From the NCBI GenBank assembly GCA_002011125.2, contig MTMF02000009.1, positions 299,906 through 363,905 on the forward strand: a stretch of DNA of 64,000 bases. The letters are read 5' to 3'. Positions within the stretch are counted from its first letter, which is position 1; each line of letters opens with the position of its first letter. Position numbers and translations under genes: made by a program. Under the pieces are notes generated by a model. It was not told the DNA's origin. It ran no database searches and was given only the letters and a program-made list of their open reading frames with translations. Below, in pieces: positions 53,145 to 62,409 of this stretch. This stretch comes from Candidatus Hydrothermarchaeum profundi (GTDB lineage: Archaea > Hydrothermarchaeota > Hydrothermarchaeia > Hydrothermarchaeales > Hydrothermarchaeaceae).

Positions 53145-54410
53145 TCACCGTTTGAACTTTAAGCCGGACCAGATCTTATTACTAGTGTAAACACTAACCA
53201 AGGCATGGACAATCAACCATGAGTACCCCACTGCAACGATGCTGCTTAGAATAGTTAGCAATAGAAAACCTAAACCTAAAATTCCAACCGCCAAAACCGC
53301 AGAGATAATGATAGTTTCCCAGATCTTTTTTTCAATCCTAAGTATAGTGAAGTATATCATATTTGCTCCGAGGAAAAATCCCGAAAGAGAAAAAATCCTC
53401 AGTAATCCTACACCATTTTCTGAGTACTCAGCTCCAAACAGCATTAGAAGCTTGTCTGCTATTATAATCATTATTACAATAGCTGGAATCAAAAGAGAAT
53501 AAGCTAACAATAAAGAACTCTGAATATACTCTCCTGCTTTCTCTTTGTTCGTAGAACCTTCACTAAATAAGCTTTGAGAGACCGCGGTTGGGATAATGAA
53601 CAAAAGCTCCGCTAACATGAAAGCCACATAGAAATAAGCATTCATTTGCCCTCCGAAAAGATTCACAACAATCAATGGCAAAATTAAGGAAGGAGATATA
53701 TACAGAAGATTAGCAAAATGATTCCCAAAAGAAAAGCGAAGAATATCGCTGATAATCCTCCGGCTAATTTTTACTGAAGGACTAAATCCCTCTAATATCC
53801 TCGGAAAGAAAACCAGCAAAGCAACAGCGATTGCTAATGCCATGGCGATGCCCCATGACGCAAAAATGCCATAAGCCCCATAGCTGGCAACTAATACTGC
53901 GAGAGGAATCTTCACTGAATTAAATATTATACTCTTCATCACAACTAAATTTGATTTCCTCTTTGCTATGAAAACATGATCAACTAACGGAAAAACCGTC
54001 CACACAACTACGATTAACACGAAAGAAAAAGCAAATAATTTTACGTCCAAAACGAATGTTAGAGCCGGAGAGAGAAAGGGTACCAGTAATAGAAATAAGA
54101 TTGAAAAAATAAAGGATGCCGCAATTACCGTGCTCAGACATGTATTAACAAGACTCACCTGGTCCTTAGAGTTTGGCAAGAACCTTACAATGCCAAAGTT
54201 AAAGCCAAGATTAGAAAACACCGCCAGTAAAGTAGCCGCAGAGATTAAGGCAGCACCATTACCAACCTCATCAGGAGTATAGAACCTAGCAGCTATCACC
54301 CAGAAGAAAAAGCCGAGAAGAGAAGAAACCAAGGTATTTGCCATCAAGTAAAAAGCGTTCATATACAGGGAGTTTTTATAGCATTTGCTTAAAAGAGACA
54401 ATAGAAACAT
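53145..54410 (-). CDS. Wzx-type polysaccharide flippase
   Basis: The 421-residue protein has about 12 hydrophobic segments and the MOP-family N-terminus (FYLMANTLVSSLLGFFFWVI, ARFYTPDEVGNGAALISA). It should flip the lipid-linked glycan built by the nearby transferases. It is shorter than, and not closely similar to, the flippase at 28.3 kb. The intergenic stretch 52858-53144 holds nothing supported. Confidence 0.9.
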   Translation of the reverse strand: MFLLSLLSKCYKNSLYMNAFYLMANTLVSSLLGFFFWVIAARFYTPDEVGNGAALISAATLLAVFSNLGFNFGIVRFLPNSKDQVSLVNTCLSTVIAASFIFSILFLLLVPFLSPALTFVLDVKLFAFSFVLIVVVWTVFPLVDHVFIAKRKSNLVVMKSIIFNSVKIPLAVLVASYGAYGIFASWGIAMALAIAVALLVFFPRILEGFSPSVKISRRIISDILRFSFGNHFANLLYISPSLILPLIVVNLFGGQMNAYFYVAFMLAELLFIIPTAVSQSLFSEGSTNKEKAGEYIQSSLLLAYSLLIPAIVIMIIIADKLLMLFGAEYSENGVGLLRIFSLSGFFLGANMIYFTILRIEKKIWETIIISAVLAVGILGLGFLLLTILSSIVAVGYSWLIVHALVSVYTSNKIWSGLKFKR

Positions 54411-54476
54411 GTTATCTCCTGAGGAGTTTAAATATTTTATACTAATAAAAAGTTATATCCTTCTCAAATGAGAGAA

Positions 54477-55601
54477 CTACTTCGTAATTTCTTCGTATAA
54501 TTTCTGTGTCTCTTTTACAATATTCTCCCAGTCAAATCTTTTAGAGTATTCATATCCATTTCCTATTATTTTTTCCCTTAAACTCTGGTCATCTAGTACT
54601 CTTAAAATACTCTCATTTAAATTCTCCAGCTCGCATAACACCCCAGTATCCTTAGTTATTATGTCCGACGCAGCACTCCTCTCAGACTTAACTGCCACAA
54701 CAGGAGTACCGCATGCCATTGCCTCTAGAAGTACTATCCCAAATCCCTCTCGCGAGGATGGAAGTACAAATACCTTAGAGGCTTTAATATTGGCGATCAC
54801 CTCATCAAAGCTCAGGAACCCCAAGAACTCAACGTTATTTCCCAAGCCAAGCTCCTCAGAAAGAGCGAGCAATCTATCCCGCTCTGGCCCATCGCCAATG
54901 ACACGGCACTTAATGTCCGGAAAGTTTTTCCTAATATTGGAGATAGCTCGAAGGAGTACATCTACATTTTTTTCTCTAATTAAACGGCCTACAAATAGGA
55001 CATCACATTCCTCAGCAACAGGCGAAACAGCCTGGATAACCTTGAAATCAATCCCATTTGGTATTACCCTAACATTCTCTGCACCAACAGAAACTAGCTT
55101 TCTCCTAGTAAACTCCGAAACCGCCACATGAGATACAGACAGTCTTGCAACACGCTTCTCTACGATTTTCCCAAAATATCCCATGAGCCCCAGATACTTA
55201 TACCAGTAGTCCCCCCACACCTCATGCCAAGTTATAACCATCGACGAATCCTTCATCCTAGATGCCAAAGACGAAAAAAAACATGAAAAATAAGGGAAAT
55301 TCCCCACATCTATTATATCGTGCTTTTCTTTAAGCAGAGGGCTGAATACTCTAAAACCGTATTTGAAAGCCTCGCCTATAGAACGCCTACCGTCGCCAGT
55401 ATAAAGGCTTTTAACTCTACATACGCCATGCAGAACAATACCATCAAGCTCTCTTATACTACCCCCATCCCACCATTTAACTCCATACCAATGCACATCA
55501 TGCCCATCCCTCGCCAGCCTACTAGCTATCTCGTAGATACGCTTCTCAGCACCCCCTTTTATAAACGGATAAACAGCATCATATACATAGGCGATCTTCA
55601 T
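54477..55601 (-). CDS. GT4-family glycosyltransferase
   Basis: The 374-residue GT-B protein starts MKIAYVYDAVYPFIKGGAEK and has CDVLFVGRLIREKNVDVLLR, CRVIGDGPERDRLL and SREGFGIVLLEAMACGTPVV. The start overlaps the GT2 gene upstream by 4 nt, so the two are translated together. Confidence 0.94.
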   Translation of the reverse strand: MKIAYVYDAVYPFIKGGAEKRIYEIASRLARDGHDVHWYGVKWWDGGSIRELDGIVLHGVCRVKSLYTGDGRRSIGEAFKYGFRVFSPLLKEKHDIIDVGNFPYFSCFFSSLASRMKDSSMVITWHEVWGDYWYKYLGLMGYFGKIVEKRVARLSVSHVAVSEFTRRKLVSVGAENVRVIPNGIDFKVIQAVSPVAEECDVLFVGRLIREKNVDVLLRAISNIRKNFPDIKCRVIGDGPERDRLLALSEELGLGNNVEFLGFLSFDEVIANIKASKVFVLPSSREGFGIVLLEAMACGTPVVAVKSERSAASDIITKDTGVLCELENLNESILRVLDDQSLREKIIGNGYEYSKRFDWENIVKETQKLYEEITK

Positions 55602-56710
55602 TCTTCTTTCTTCTCCAACAAAAGAACGCTTATAAATATACTGGCAAAGATTATCTGCACCCCTATAATAGCTAGAGTAGATGAAAGAACAGCGTTCTTC
55701 ACTTGAGAGAGCTCACCGAAGCCCCTGCTAATCCACTCCAGTAGTATCCTAAGCCCTATAACACCTCCAGCCAAAAAAGTCAAGAGCCCAAGAAACAAAC
55801 CATACTCTAAAACATTATATTTCATAAGAGGTCTCGTAATCCTATCCGGCTTATCGATATCGTGGATCACCGCATAAACCTTAGAGAAGACGCCCATAGT
55901 TATAACCTGAAACCCTAAAATAGTGAAGAGACTGCCTAATATCGCCGTATGAAAGCGGAAAGGACCAGAGAAAAATAAAAAGAGAACTCCCAATAAAAGG
56001 AAAAAAACTCCCGGAGCCAAGAAGAGCAACCCATGCTTATAGAGGAACATAAATCTGATATGACGCCATCCATCCTGAAGTGAAACAAGCTTAGGCTCGC
56101 CCGCAGCCCTTGGATAGTAGGAAATAGGCACCTCCTTGATTTTAAGGCCATTTTTCGCCGCCTTAACCACCATTTCTGAGGCAAACTCCATGCCAGCGGT
56201 TTTAAGGTTAATTCTTTCAAGAGCGGTTTTCTTGATAGCACGCATACCACAGTGGGCATCTGAGACATTAGTTTTGAAGAGAAGATTCAAAATACCAGTT
56301 AATAGAGGGTTACCCACATGCCTATGTAACCAAGGCATTGCACCATCCATTATATTCCCCCTAAGCCGAGTCCCAATAACAAAATCAGCATCATCGCTGA
56401 GAGCCTCTAAAAACCTAGGCATTTCTCGGAGATCATAAGTGCCGTCGCTGTCAGCCATTACTATTATCTCACCTCTCGCCTTTTCAAACCCTTTGAGATA
56501 GGCGTTCCCATAGCCCCTTCTCGGCTCAAAACATACAACAGCTCCATGCTCCCTTGCAACTTTAGCTGAATTATCCCTAGAGCCATTGTCGACTACTATT
56601 ACCTCTCCATCTATGCCTAAATTTTTAAAAACGTCCAAAGCCTTATCCACACATTCGCCAACCGTCTTCTCCTCGTTGAGGCATGGCAGGATTACTGATA
56701 CTTTAACCAA
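55598..56710 (-). CDS. GT2 glycosyltransferase with membrane domain (dolichyl-phosphate sugar synthase type)
   Basis: The 370-residue protein has a GT2 domain (VSVILPCLNEEKTVGECVDK, VIVVDNGSRDNSA, VMADSDGTYDLREM) and then four hydrophobic segments in the last 140 residues. This is the DPMS/GtrB form that loads a sugar onto dolichyl phosphate for use outside the cell. A membrane extension of this size is common in archaeal members. Confidence 0.92.
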   Translation of the reverse strand: MVKVSVILPCLNEEKTVGECVDKALDVFKNLGIDGEVIVVDNGSRDNSAKVAREHGAVVCFEPRRGYGNAYLKGFEKARGEIIVMADSDGTYDLREMPRFLEALSDDADFVIGTRLRGNIMDGAMPWLHRHVGNPLLTGILNLLFKTNVSDAHCGMRAIKKTALERINLKTAGMEFASEMVVKAAKNGLKIKEVPISYYPRAAGEPKLVSLQDGWRHIRFMFLYKHGLLFLAPGVFFLLLGVLFLFFSGPFRFHTAILGSLFTILGFQVITMGVFSKVYAVIHDIDKPDRITRPLMKYNVLEYGLFLGLLTFLAGGVIGLRILLEWISRGFGELSQVKNAVLSSTLAIIGVQIIFASIFISVLLLEKKEE

Positions 56711-57037
56711 CTAAATCCCCCTGAAAGATAAACTCGGAATACACACCTTGGATTTTTATTTCTAGTTCCTTTTTAATGTTTTTCTATAAAGAGAGAAAGA
56801 ATAGCTAAAATTAAGAAACGCACTAAACCAGAGAGACGTCTGGATAAGAGAATTCAAAAAAAAAGAAACAAGTATTATAAACCGCAACTAGCGTAGCTGA
56901 GAGGTAATATGCCAAGAAATAACCCAAAAAGTTTATCACCAGACAGAACCAAAAATTTACAGGAAAAAGATAATGACAGCACCCAAATATTATCTCTTCA
57001 AATGTTAAAAATAGGGGCCTAAGAGCGTTGGTGTAAA
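56711..57037. other. Gene-free gap of 327 bp between divergent genes
   Basis: The left part should hold the promoter of the GT2-GT4 operon (minus strand, T-rich) and the right part that of the MntA gene. No coding or RNA feature is supported. Confidence 0.3.
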
Positions 57038-57460
57038 ATGGAGCTGAAAAAAGTTGTCCAAAGTCTAAAAGATATTATCGAAGAATTTGAAGAGGTAAAG
57101 CTCGCTTATCTGTTTGGATCTTCAGCGACTGGTAGAGAGGGAAAATTAAGCGACATCGACATTGCGGTATTTATAGACGAAAGACTTAGCACCAAAGAGA
57201 GACTCGAACTTGAGCTTGAACTAATAAGTCGTCTTTCTAATCTCCTAAAGACAGATAAGATAGATATTGTGATAATGAACGAAGCTCCCTTGACTCTAAA
57301 ATACAACATAATAAAGAGAGGCATAATCCTCAAATCTGATGAGGCTTTAAGGGTCAAAATAGAAGCGGAGATACTTTCAAGATACCTAGACAGAAAATAC
57401 TTCGAGGAAAGACGGGCGATGGAAGTTGTTAAGAGGATAGCTAGGTACGGGTTAAGATGA
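57038..57460 (+). CDS. MntA-like nucleotidyltransferase (antitoxin of a HEPN pair)
   Basis: The 140-residue minimal nucleotidyltransferase has LAYLFGSSATGREGKLSDIDIAVFID (GSS with DID) near residues 22-47. It overlaps the following HEPN gene by 4 nt. The gene looks intact even though its partner is truncated. Confidence 0.88.
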   Translation: MELKKVVQSLKDIIEEFEEVKLAYLFGSSATGREGKLSDIDIAVFIDERLSTKERLELELELISRLSNLLKTDKIDIVIMNEAPLTLKYNIIKRGIILKSDEALRVKIEAEILSRYLDRKYFEERRAMEVVKRIARYGLR

Positions 57461-57738
57461 AAATACAAGAGATAGCCGATAGGCTAAATGATCTGGAAAA
57501 ATATATTAGACTACTTAAAAGTTATCAAGATAGGAGTCTTGACGAAATAGAAAGAGATTATACTTTAAGAGGTGCAATAGAAAGATATCTCCCGGTCGCA
57601 ATTGAATGCACACTCGATATTGGAGAAATGACAATTTCTGCCAAGTCTCCCATATCATGTTACTCCTACTTGCGAAGCTATAGCTTCGCTAAAAGCGAAA
57701 AGGCCGCTGTTCTTATCCAACATGCATCTTACTTTTGA
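57457..57738 (+). pseudogene. HepT-like HEPN gene truncated before its catalytic motif
   Basis: The first 67 or so residues match HepT (KIQEIADRLNDLEKYIRLL, RYLPVAIECTLDIGEMTISA). The expected helices and Rx4-6H motif are missing. In their place are about 25 unrelated residues ending at TGA 57736, encoded partly by an 18-bp palindrome at 57672. The toxin is therefore inactive by its known mechanism. Confidence 0.75.
57672..57689. repeat. 18-bp perfect palindrome at a gene truncation point
   Basis: GCGAAGCTATAGCTTCGC is its own reverse complement and is followed by a third copy of the half-site (GCGAA at about 57695). It lies where the HepT reading departs from the family. It could be a terminator hairpin, or the end or scar of a small element. 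Confidence 0.75.
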
Positions 57739-57775
57739 CTAATATTTGTACCATAAGTGGCTCTAAAACCTCACT

Positions 57776-58984
57776 TTACTCCACTATTAGAAGATCCGGA
57801 TCAGATAAACGCTTAATAACGTCATTCATGAACCTAGCAGCCTCTGCGCCATCAACGACCCTATGATCGAAGCTCAGTGAAAGAGATAAATTCTTTCTTA
57901 TAACTATCTCACCGTCCTTAACCATGGGTAAGTCCCGTATTTTCCCCACCCCTAGAATAGCAACCTCAGGATAGTTTATTATTGGTGTGGCGTAAGTGCC
58001 ACCTATTACACCTATATTGGTTATAGTAAACGTTCCTCCCTGAAGGTCCATTAAGTCTATCTTTCTCTCCTTCGCTAAACCAGCGAGTCTACCAATCTCT
58101 TCGGCTATCTGGAGAATAGTTTTTTGATCTGCAGCCTTGACAACTGGCACCATCAAGCCATCTCCCGTATCAACTGCTATCCCAATGTTATAATATTCTT
58201 TCAGGATTATCTCATTAGTTTCCTCATCTACCGAGGCATTCAAATAGGGATGCTCCTTTAAGGCTGCTACAACTGCTTTTACAATAAATGGCAAATAAGT
58301 CAGCTTTACCCCTTTCTCTTCAGCACGCGCCTTATATTTATTCCTAACCTCCACAAGGTGAGTGATATCAGCTTCATCCATGTGGGTTACATGAGGTATT
58401 TTCTCCCAAGATTCAACCATCTTTTTGGCAGTTGCTCTCCTAATACCCCTGATAGGCACACGCCTTAAATGGCCAAACATATCATATTTCCTAGTAACCT
58501 TAATTTTCGGGGCCTCTTTTTCTTTAGCCGCCTTTTCCACATCCTCCTTAGTAATGCGTCCCCCTTTCCCAGTGCCTTTTATCTTTGAGAGGTCTACCCT
58601 AAGGTCTTTTGCAAGCTTTCTAACCGCGGGCGTTGCAAGTACCTCGGGTTTCTCTTCTTCCGGCGCCTCTTCAAGTTCACCGACAACAGCAACTGCCTTG
58701 GGCGGAACCTCTTTCTCCTTAGGCTCTACCTTCTCTATGGTCTCTCCTTCCTCACCAATAGTTATAAGAGTCTCACCGACCTTAATAATATCCCCTTCTT
58801 TTCCATGCAACTTCAATACCACTCCTGAGTAAGGGGAGGGCACTTCAACCACGGCTTTATCTGTCTCGACCTCAGCTATTACATCGTCTTCCTTTACTTT
58901 ATCACCTTCTTTCACATGCCACTTTACTATTTCGCCCTCAGTAATTCCCTCACCAACATCTGGAAATTTAAACTCTTTAACCAT
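57776..58984 (-). CDS. Dihydrolipoamide acyltransferase (E2) of a 2-oxoacid dehydrogenase
   Basis: The 402-residue protein has a lipoyl domain with the attachment lysine in ETDKAVVEV (Lys43), a peripheral-subunit-binding domain (ATPAVRKLAKDLRVDLSKI) and a catalytic domain with SFDHRVVDGAEAARF (HxxxDG) near the C-terminus. E2 transfers the acyl group from E1 to CoA. ATG 58984 is chosen because it lies 5 nt after the E1beta stop; the in-frame extension to 59020 would overlap E1beta. The substrate (pyruvate or branched-chain) is not settled by the sequence. Confidence 0.95.
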   Translation of the reverse strand: MVKEFKFPDVGEGITEGEIVKWHVKEGDKVKEDDVIAEVETDKAVVEVPSPYSGVVLKLHGKEGDIIKVGETLITIGEEGETIEKVEPKEKEVPPKAVAVVGELEEAPEEEKPEVLATPAVRKLAKDLRVDLSKIKGTGKGGRITKEDVEKAAKEKEAPKIKVTRKYDMFGHLRRVPIRGIRRATAKKMVESWEKIPHVTHMDEADITHLVEVRNKYKARAEEKGVKLTYLPFIVKAVVAALKEHPYLNASVDEETNEIILKEYYNIGIAVDTGDGLMVPVVKAADQKTILQIAEEIGRLAGLAKERKIDLMDLQGGTFTITNIGVIGGTYATPIINYPEVAILGVGKIRDLPMVKDGEIVIRKNLSLSLSFDHRVVDGAEAARFMNDVIKRLSDPDLLIVE

Positions 58985-58989
58985 TTTCT

Positions 58990-59964
58990 TTACCACTCCA
59001 TTACCTTTTTTATTCCCCACATAACCCAGTCTGGACTTACATGATAATAATCTTCAGACTTGGGCAGAGGCACAGTAATATCCCAGCCTGAAACCCTTAG
59101 AACAGGCGCCTCTAAACTGAGGAGAGCCTTCTCACTTATGGTCGCTGCTATCTCAGAACCCGCACTAAAACTCCTAGGCGACTCTTGGACCACAAGCGCT
59201 CTACCCGTCTTTCTCACAGATTTTAACACAGCATCTTCATCCCAAGGCGAGAGAGTTTGAAGGTCAATGACCTCTACGCTAACGTCATCCCCCATTTTCT
59301 CCAAGGCTTGCAAAGCAGTTCTCACATGAGCCCCCCATGTAATAACCGTGATATCATCTCCCTCCTCGACTACTCTTGCTTTCATTAGAGGGAGTGTATA
59401 AGGTTCCTCTGGTACCTCCTCCTTGATAGCCCTATACACCTTCTTCGGCTCTAAAAAAACTACAGGATCAGGATCTCTTATAGAAGAAATGAGAAGTCCT
59501 TTAGCTGTGTAGGGTGTAGAAGGAACAACGACTTTTAATCCCGGTATATGACAGAAAATAGCCTCTAGGCTCTCACTATGATGCTCTAAGGCTTTAACCC
59601 CCCCTCCAAAAGGCATTCTAATCACCATAGGCGCTGTGTATCTTCCTCTTGACCTGAACCTGAGTCTAGCAACATGAATAAGAATATGATGAAAGGCCTG
59701 AGGAGCGAAGCCCATGAACTGGATCTCGGCTATAGGTCTTAGACCATAAGCCGCCATTCCTACAGCCGTGCCAACTATTGCCCCTTCTGCCAAAGGGGTG
59801 TCAATCACTCTCTTCTCTCCATATTTATCTATCAATCCCTCCGTAACCCTGAATACACCTCCGTTCCTGCCAACGTCTTCGCCCAAAATAACAACTCTTT
59901 CATCTCTTTCCATCTCTTGATCTAAGGCTTGATTTAATGCACTCACCATATTAAGCCTCGCCAT
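58990..59964 (-). CDS. 2-oxoacid dehydrogenase E1 beta subunit
   Basis: The 324-residue transketolase-like beta subunit has GEDVGRNGGVFRVTEGL, DTPLAEGAIVGTAVGMAAYG and VVQESPRSFSAGSEIAATI. It forms the alpha2-beta2 ThDP enzyme with E1alpha, encoded 1 nt upstream. The length is normal. Confidence 0.95.
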   Translation of the reverse strand: MARLNMVSALNQALDQEMERDERVVILGEDVGRNGGVFRVTEGLIDKYGEKRVIDTPLAEGAIVGTAVGMAAYGLRPIAEIQFMGFAPQAFHHILIHVARLRFRSRGRYTAPMVIRMPFGGGVKALEHHSESLEAIFCHIPGLKVVVPSTPYTAKGLLISSIRDPDPVVFLEPKKVYRAIKEEVPEEPYTLPLMKARVVEEGDDITVITWGAHVRTALQALEKMGDDVSVEVIDLQTLSPWDEDAVLKSVRKTGRALVVQESPRSFSAGSEIAATISEKALLSLEAPVLRVSGWDITVPLPKSEDYYHVSPDWVMWGIKKVMEW

Positions 59965-59965
59965 C

Positions 59966-61045
59966 TTACTCTCCCCCCAATATTTCTCTTAGTTCCCGAA
60001 GTTGTTCTTCTAAATGTGGCGTAAGCTCTGAGTAGGTATATACGAATACTTCATCCGGTTTGGGAGGAGGAGTAGCTTCGGCTTCTTCAACAGCCTTGGC
60101 AACCTCCTCCGAAGCTTTACTAATAAATTCTTCCTCAAGCTCCTCACTCCATATACCCCTATCAGCGAGAAAAATTTTGAATCTCTTTATAGGATCCCTC
60201 TCCATCCAATACTTAACCTCCTCCTCGCTTCGATAACGCCTAGCGTCGTCAGATGTCGTGTGATCACTTAAACGGTATGTGTAAGCCTCGATAAGCGTGG
60301 GGCCATTTCCTTTTCTAGCCTTAGAAAGAGCTTCCCTAGTTACCGCATACATTGCAAGAATATCGTTTCCATCAACCTGAATGCCTTCAAAACCATATGA
60401 TAATGCCTTCTGAGCTAGCGTCTTGCTTGCTGTTTGCCTCGACCTCGGTACTGATATCGCATACTGGTTATTAACGCAGATGAAAACGTTTGGAGTTTTA
60501 AAGATACCTGCAAAGTTTAAGGCTTCATGGAAATCTCCCTCACTAGTAGCCCCGTCTCCAAAGTAGCTTACTATAGCAAACTTCTCTTTCCTAATGTTAG
60601 CGGCCATACCGAAGCCTACTGAATGGGGTAAGTGCGAAGCCACTGGTATATTAACAGTAAATATTCTAAGATTCTCAGGTATCCTCATACCTTCCTCATA
60701 TCCCATCCAGTAAAGGAAGTAGTTCTTGAGAGGAAGACCTTTTGTGATAAATGCGCCAAGGTCCCTGAAATAAGGAAACATCCAGTCCTTTTCATCCATA
60801 GCAAATGCACTTCCAACCTGAGTTGCCTCATGACCTATATTTGGGGCAAAAGTGCCCATCCTTCCTTGGCGTTGGAGTTTAAGAGACTTCTCATCCGCGA
60901 CCCTGGTTAAGATCATATTATAATACATGCTTTTAAGATCCTTCTCCTTCAACTTCGGAGCAAATTCTTTACTTACTACCTTGCCCTCTTCACTTAAGAT
61001 TTGAAACATTTCCCCCTTGAGAGGATTAAATTTCTCTACTATCAA
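59966..61045 (-). CDS. 2-oxoacid dehydrogenase E1 alpha subunit
   Basis: The 359-residue ThDP subunit has the binding motif GDGATSEGDFHEALNFAGIF ending in NNQYAIS, and the phospho-loop-type stretch YRLSDHTTSDDARRYR. It decarboxylates a 2-oxoacid and hands the acyl group to lipoate on E2. It overlaps lipA by 4 nt. The motif set fits pyruvate or branched-chain E1; I cannot choose between them. Confidence 0.95.
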   Translation of the reverse strand: MIVEKFNPLKGEMFQILSEEGKVVSKEFAPKLKEKDLKSMYYNMILTRVADEKSLKLQRQGRMGTFAPNIGHEATQVGSAFAMDEKDWMFPYFRDLGAFITKGLPLKNYFLYWMGYEEGMRIPENLRIFTVNIPVASHLPHSVGFGMAANIRKEKFAIVSYFGDGATSEGDFHEALNFAGIFKTPNVFICVNNQYAISVPRSRQTASKTLAQKALSYGFEGIQVDGNDILAMYAVTREALSKARKGNGPTLIEAYTYRLSDHTTSDDARRYRSEEEVKYWMERDPIKRFKIFLADRGIWSEELEEEFISKASEEVAKAVEEAEATPPPKPDEVFVYTYSELTPHLEEQLRELREILGGE

Positions 61046-61899
61046 AAGGATACCTCCATCACTTTTTCATATGCCTTCTCAGCATTATAGGAACTTCTTA
61101 CAAATGGTGAAGCAGCAACATACTTAAAGCCCATTTTTAGACCTGCCTTCTCATACTCGCTAAATTCCTCGGGAGTAACATATCTCTTGACCTCTAAATG
61201 ATTCGGAGACGGTCTTAAGTATTGTCCTATAGTGAGGATATCCACTCCCGCCCTCCTAAGGTCTTGCATTGCGTCGAAAATTTCTTCTTTGGTTTCTCCT
61301 AAGCCGACCATTAAAGAAGATTTTGTAATAAAATAGCTGTCCTTAGATGCCTTTAATATCTTAAGAGAGGTCTCATAACTGAATCTAGGATCCCGTACCT
61401 CTCCCTGCAGTCTCTTAACCGTTTCAATATTATGGCATACAACATTAGGCTCTGCTCTTAACACATTCTCTAGAAAACCTAACTCACCTGAAAAATCAGG
61501 TATCAGCGCCTCCACTAAAACGCCTAATTCTCTGATTGCCCTTATGCATCTTCCAAAATGATTGGATCCAAAATCCGGTAAGTCGTCTCTAGTGACAGAT
61601 GTTAATACAACATATTTCAATCCGAGTTTCTCAACCGCTATCTTCAACTTTTCAGGCTCCTTAGGGTCTAGCTTATCTGCTCTGCCAGACTCACTGGCAC
61701 AAAACCTGCAGACTCTTGTGCATTTATCTCCTAAAACTAAGAAAGTGGCTGTTTTGTTATTCCAACATTTAACTATGTTTGGACAATGAGCCTCTTGACA
61801 TACGGTATTCAAGCCTAAAGCCTTTAATTTATTCCGGGTAAAATAGAAGGATTCTTTAGGATTCAATCTTATTTTGAGCCACTCAGGCTTATTTCCCAA
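61042..61899 (-). CDS. lipA: Lipoyl synthase
   Basis: The radical-SAM lipoyl synthase inserts sulfur into protein-bound octanoate. Both clusters are visible: CQEAHCPNIVKCW for the auxiliary cluster and CTRVCRFC for the SAM cluster. The C-terminal RSSYNAEK provides the conserved RSSY serine. TTG 61899 gives the family-like start GNKPEWLKIRL; GTG 61938 in the same frame is possible. It overlaps the thioredoxin-like gene by 11 nt and E1alpha by 4 nt, so lipoate is made in step with its target E2. Confidence 0.94.
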   Translation of the reverse strand: MGNKPEWLKIRLNPKESFYFTRNKLKALGLNTVCQEAHCPNIVKCWNNKTATFLVLGDKCTRVCRFCASESGRADKLDPKEPEKLKIAVEKLGLKYVVLTSVTRDDLPDFGSNHFGRCIRAIRELGVLVEALIPDFSGELGFLENVLRAEPNVVCHNIETVKRLQGEVRDPRFSYETSLKILKASKDSYFITKSSLMVGLGETKEEIFDAMQDLRRAGVDILTIGQYLRPSPNHLEVKRYVTPEEFSEYEKAGLKMGFKYVAASPFVRSSYNAEKAYEKVMEVSF

Positions 61900-62155
61900 G
61901 CGCCCATTCTTTGAGTTTCTCGTATGAGACCCTCCCACATAACCCCTTTCCTGTCTTTTTATTGTAATAGAAGGGGACAGAACCACACTTCCCTTGATCG
62001 TATTTCATGAACAATTTGGCATTTTCATGGTTGTGCCAGACCTCGTATTTTTTAATCTTAATCCCTAGCTCCTCCTCTAATCGCTCCACTAAGGGCTCCA
62101 TTTCCTTACAAATCCCGCATTCAGTACCATAAAATTCAATTAGATGCTCAGTCAT
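61889..62155 (-). CDS. Thioredoxin-like protein (CxxC)
   Basis: The 88-residue protein has a thioredoxin-like start with the redox pair CGIC (FYGTECGICKEMEPLVERL), and KCGSVPFYYNKKTG holding the cis-proline after Val. It probably reduces disulfides or delivers sulfur equivalents near lipoyl synthase. The role is inferred from position only. Confidence 0.85.
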   Translation of the reverse strand: MTEHLIEFYGTECGICKEMEPLVERLEEELGIKIKKYEVWHNHENAKLFMKYDQGKCGSVPFYYNKKTGKGLCGRVSYEKLKEWALGK

Positions 62156-62157
62156 TT

Positions 62158-62409
62158 CTACCCGCTCCTTTCTAATATTTTTTTAATATCTGATTTAGAG
62201 GGAACTCCTTTAGAATAAACGACCTCGTCTCTTTGAAGTATAACTGGTACAGAAATTATATTATGTTTCTTTGCGAGGTTCCTCCCCTCTTCTGAAGAAA
62301 CCTCTATGTAATTCAGCTTAAACCCCATTTCACCGCTTGCTTCACTAAGAACTTTTTTAGCTTTCTGGGTATATGGACACCAGTCTGCTCCAACCAATAC
62401 TACTTCCAT
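62158..62409 (-). CDS. Glutaredoxin-like protein (CPYT)
   Basis: The 83-residue protein has the glutaredoxin motif CPYT (LVGADWCPYTQKAKKVL) and the cis-proline stretch HNIISVPVILQ. It is a short redoxin. Its start overlaps the next upstream gene by one base, so the redoxin genes are one operon with lipA and E1/E2. Confidence 0.88.
   Translation of the reverse strand: MEVVLVGADWCPYTQKAKKVLSEASGEMGFKLNYIEVSSEEGRNLAKKHNIISVPVILQRDEVVYSKGVPSKSDIKKILERSG

Noticed and set aside
54661-55131. 156-codon plus-strand ORF
   Set aside because: Antisense to a clear GT4 gene.
58425-58832. 135-codon plus-strand ORF
   Set aside because: Antisense to the E2 linker region; low complexity Ser/Ala/Pro.
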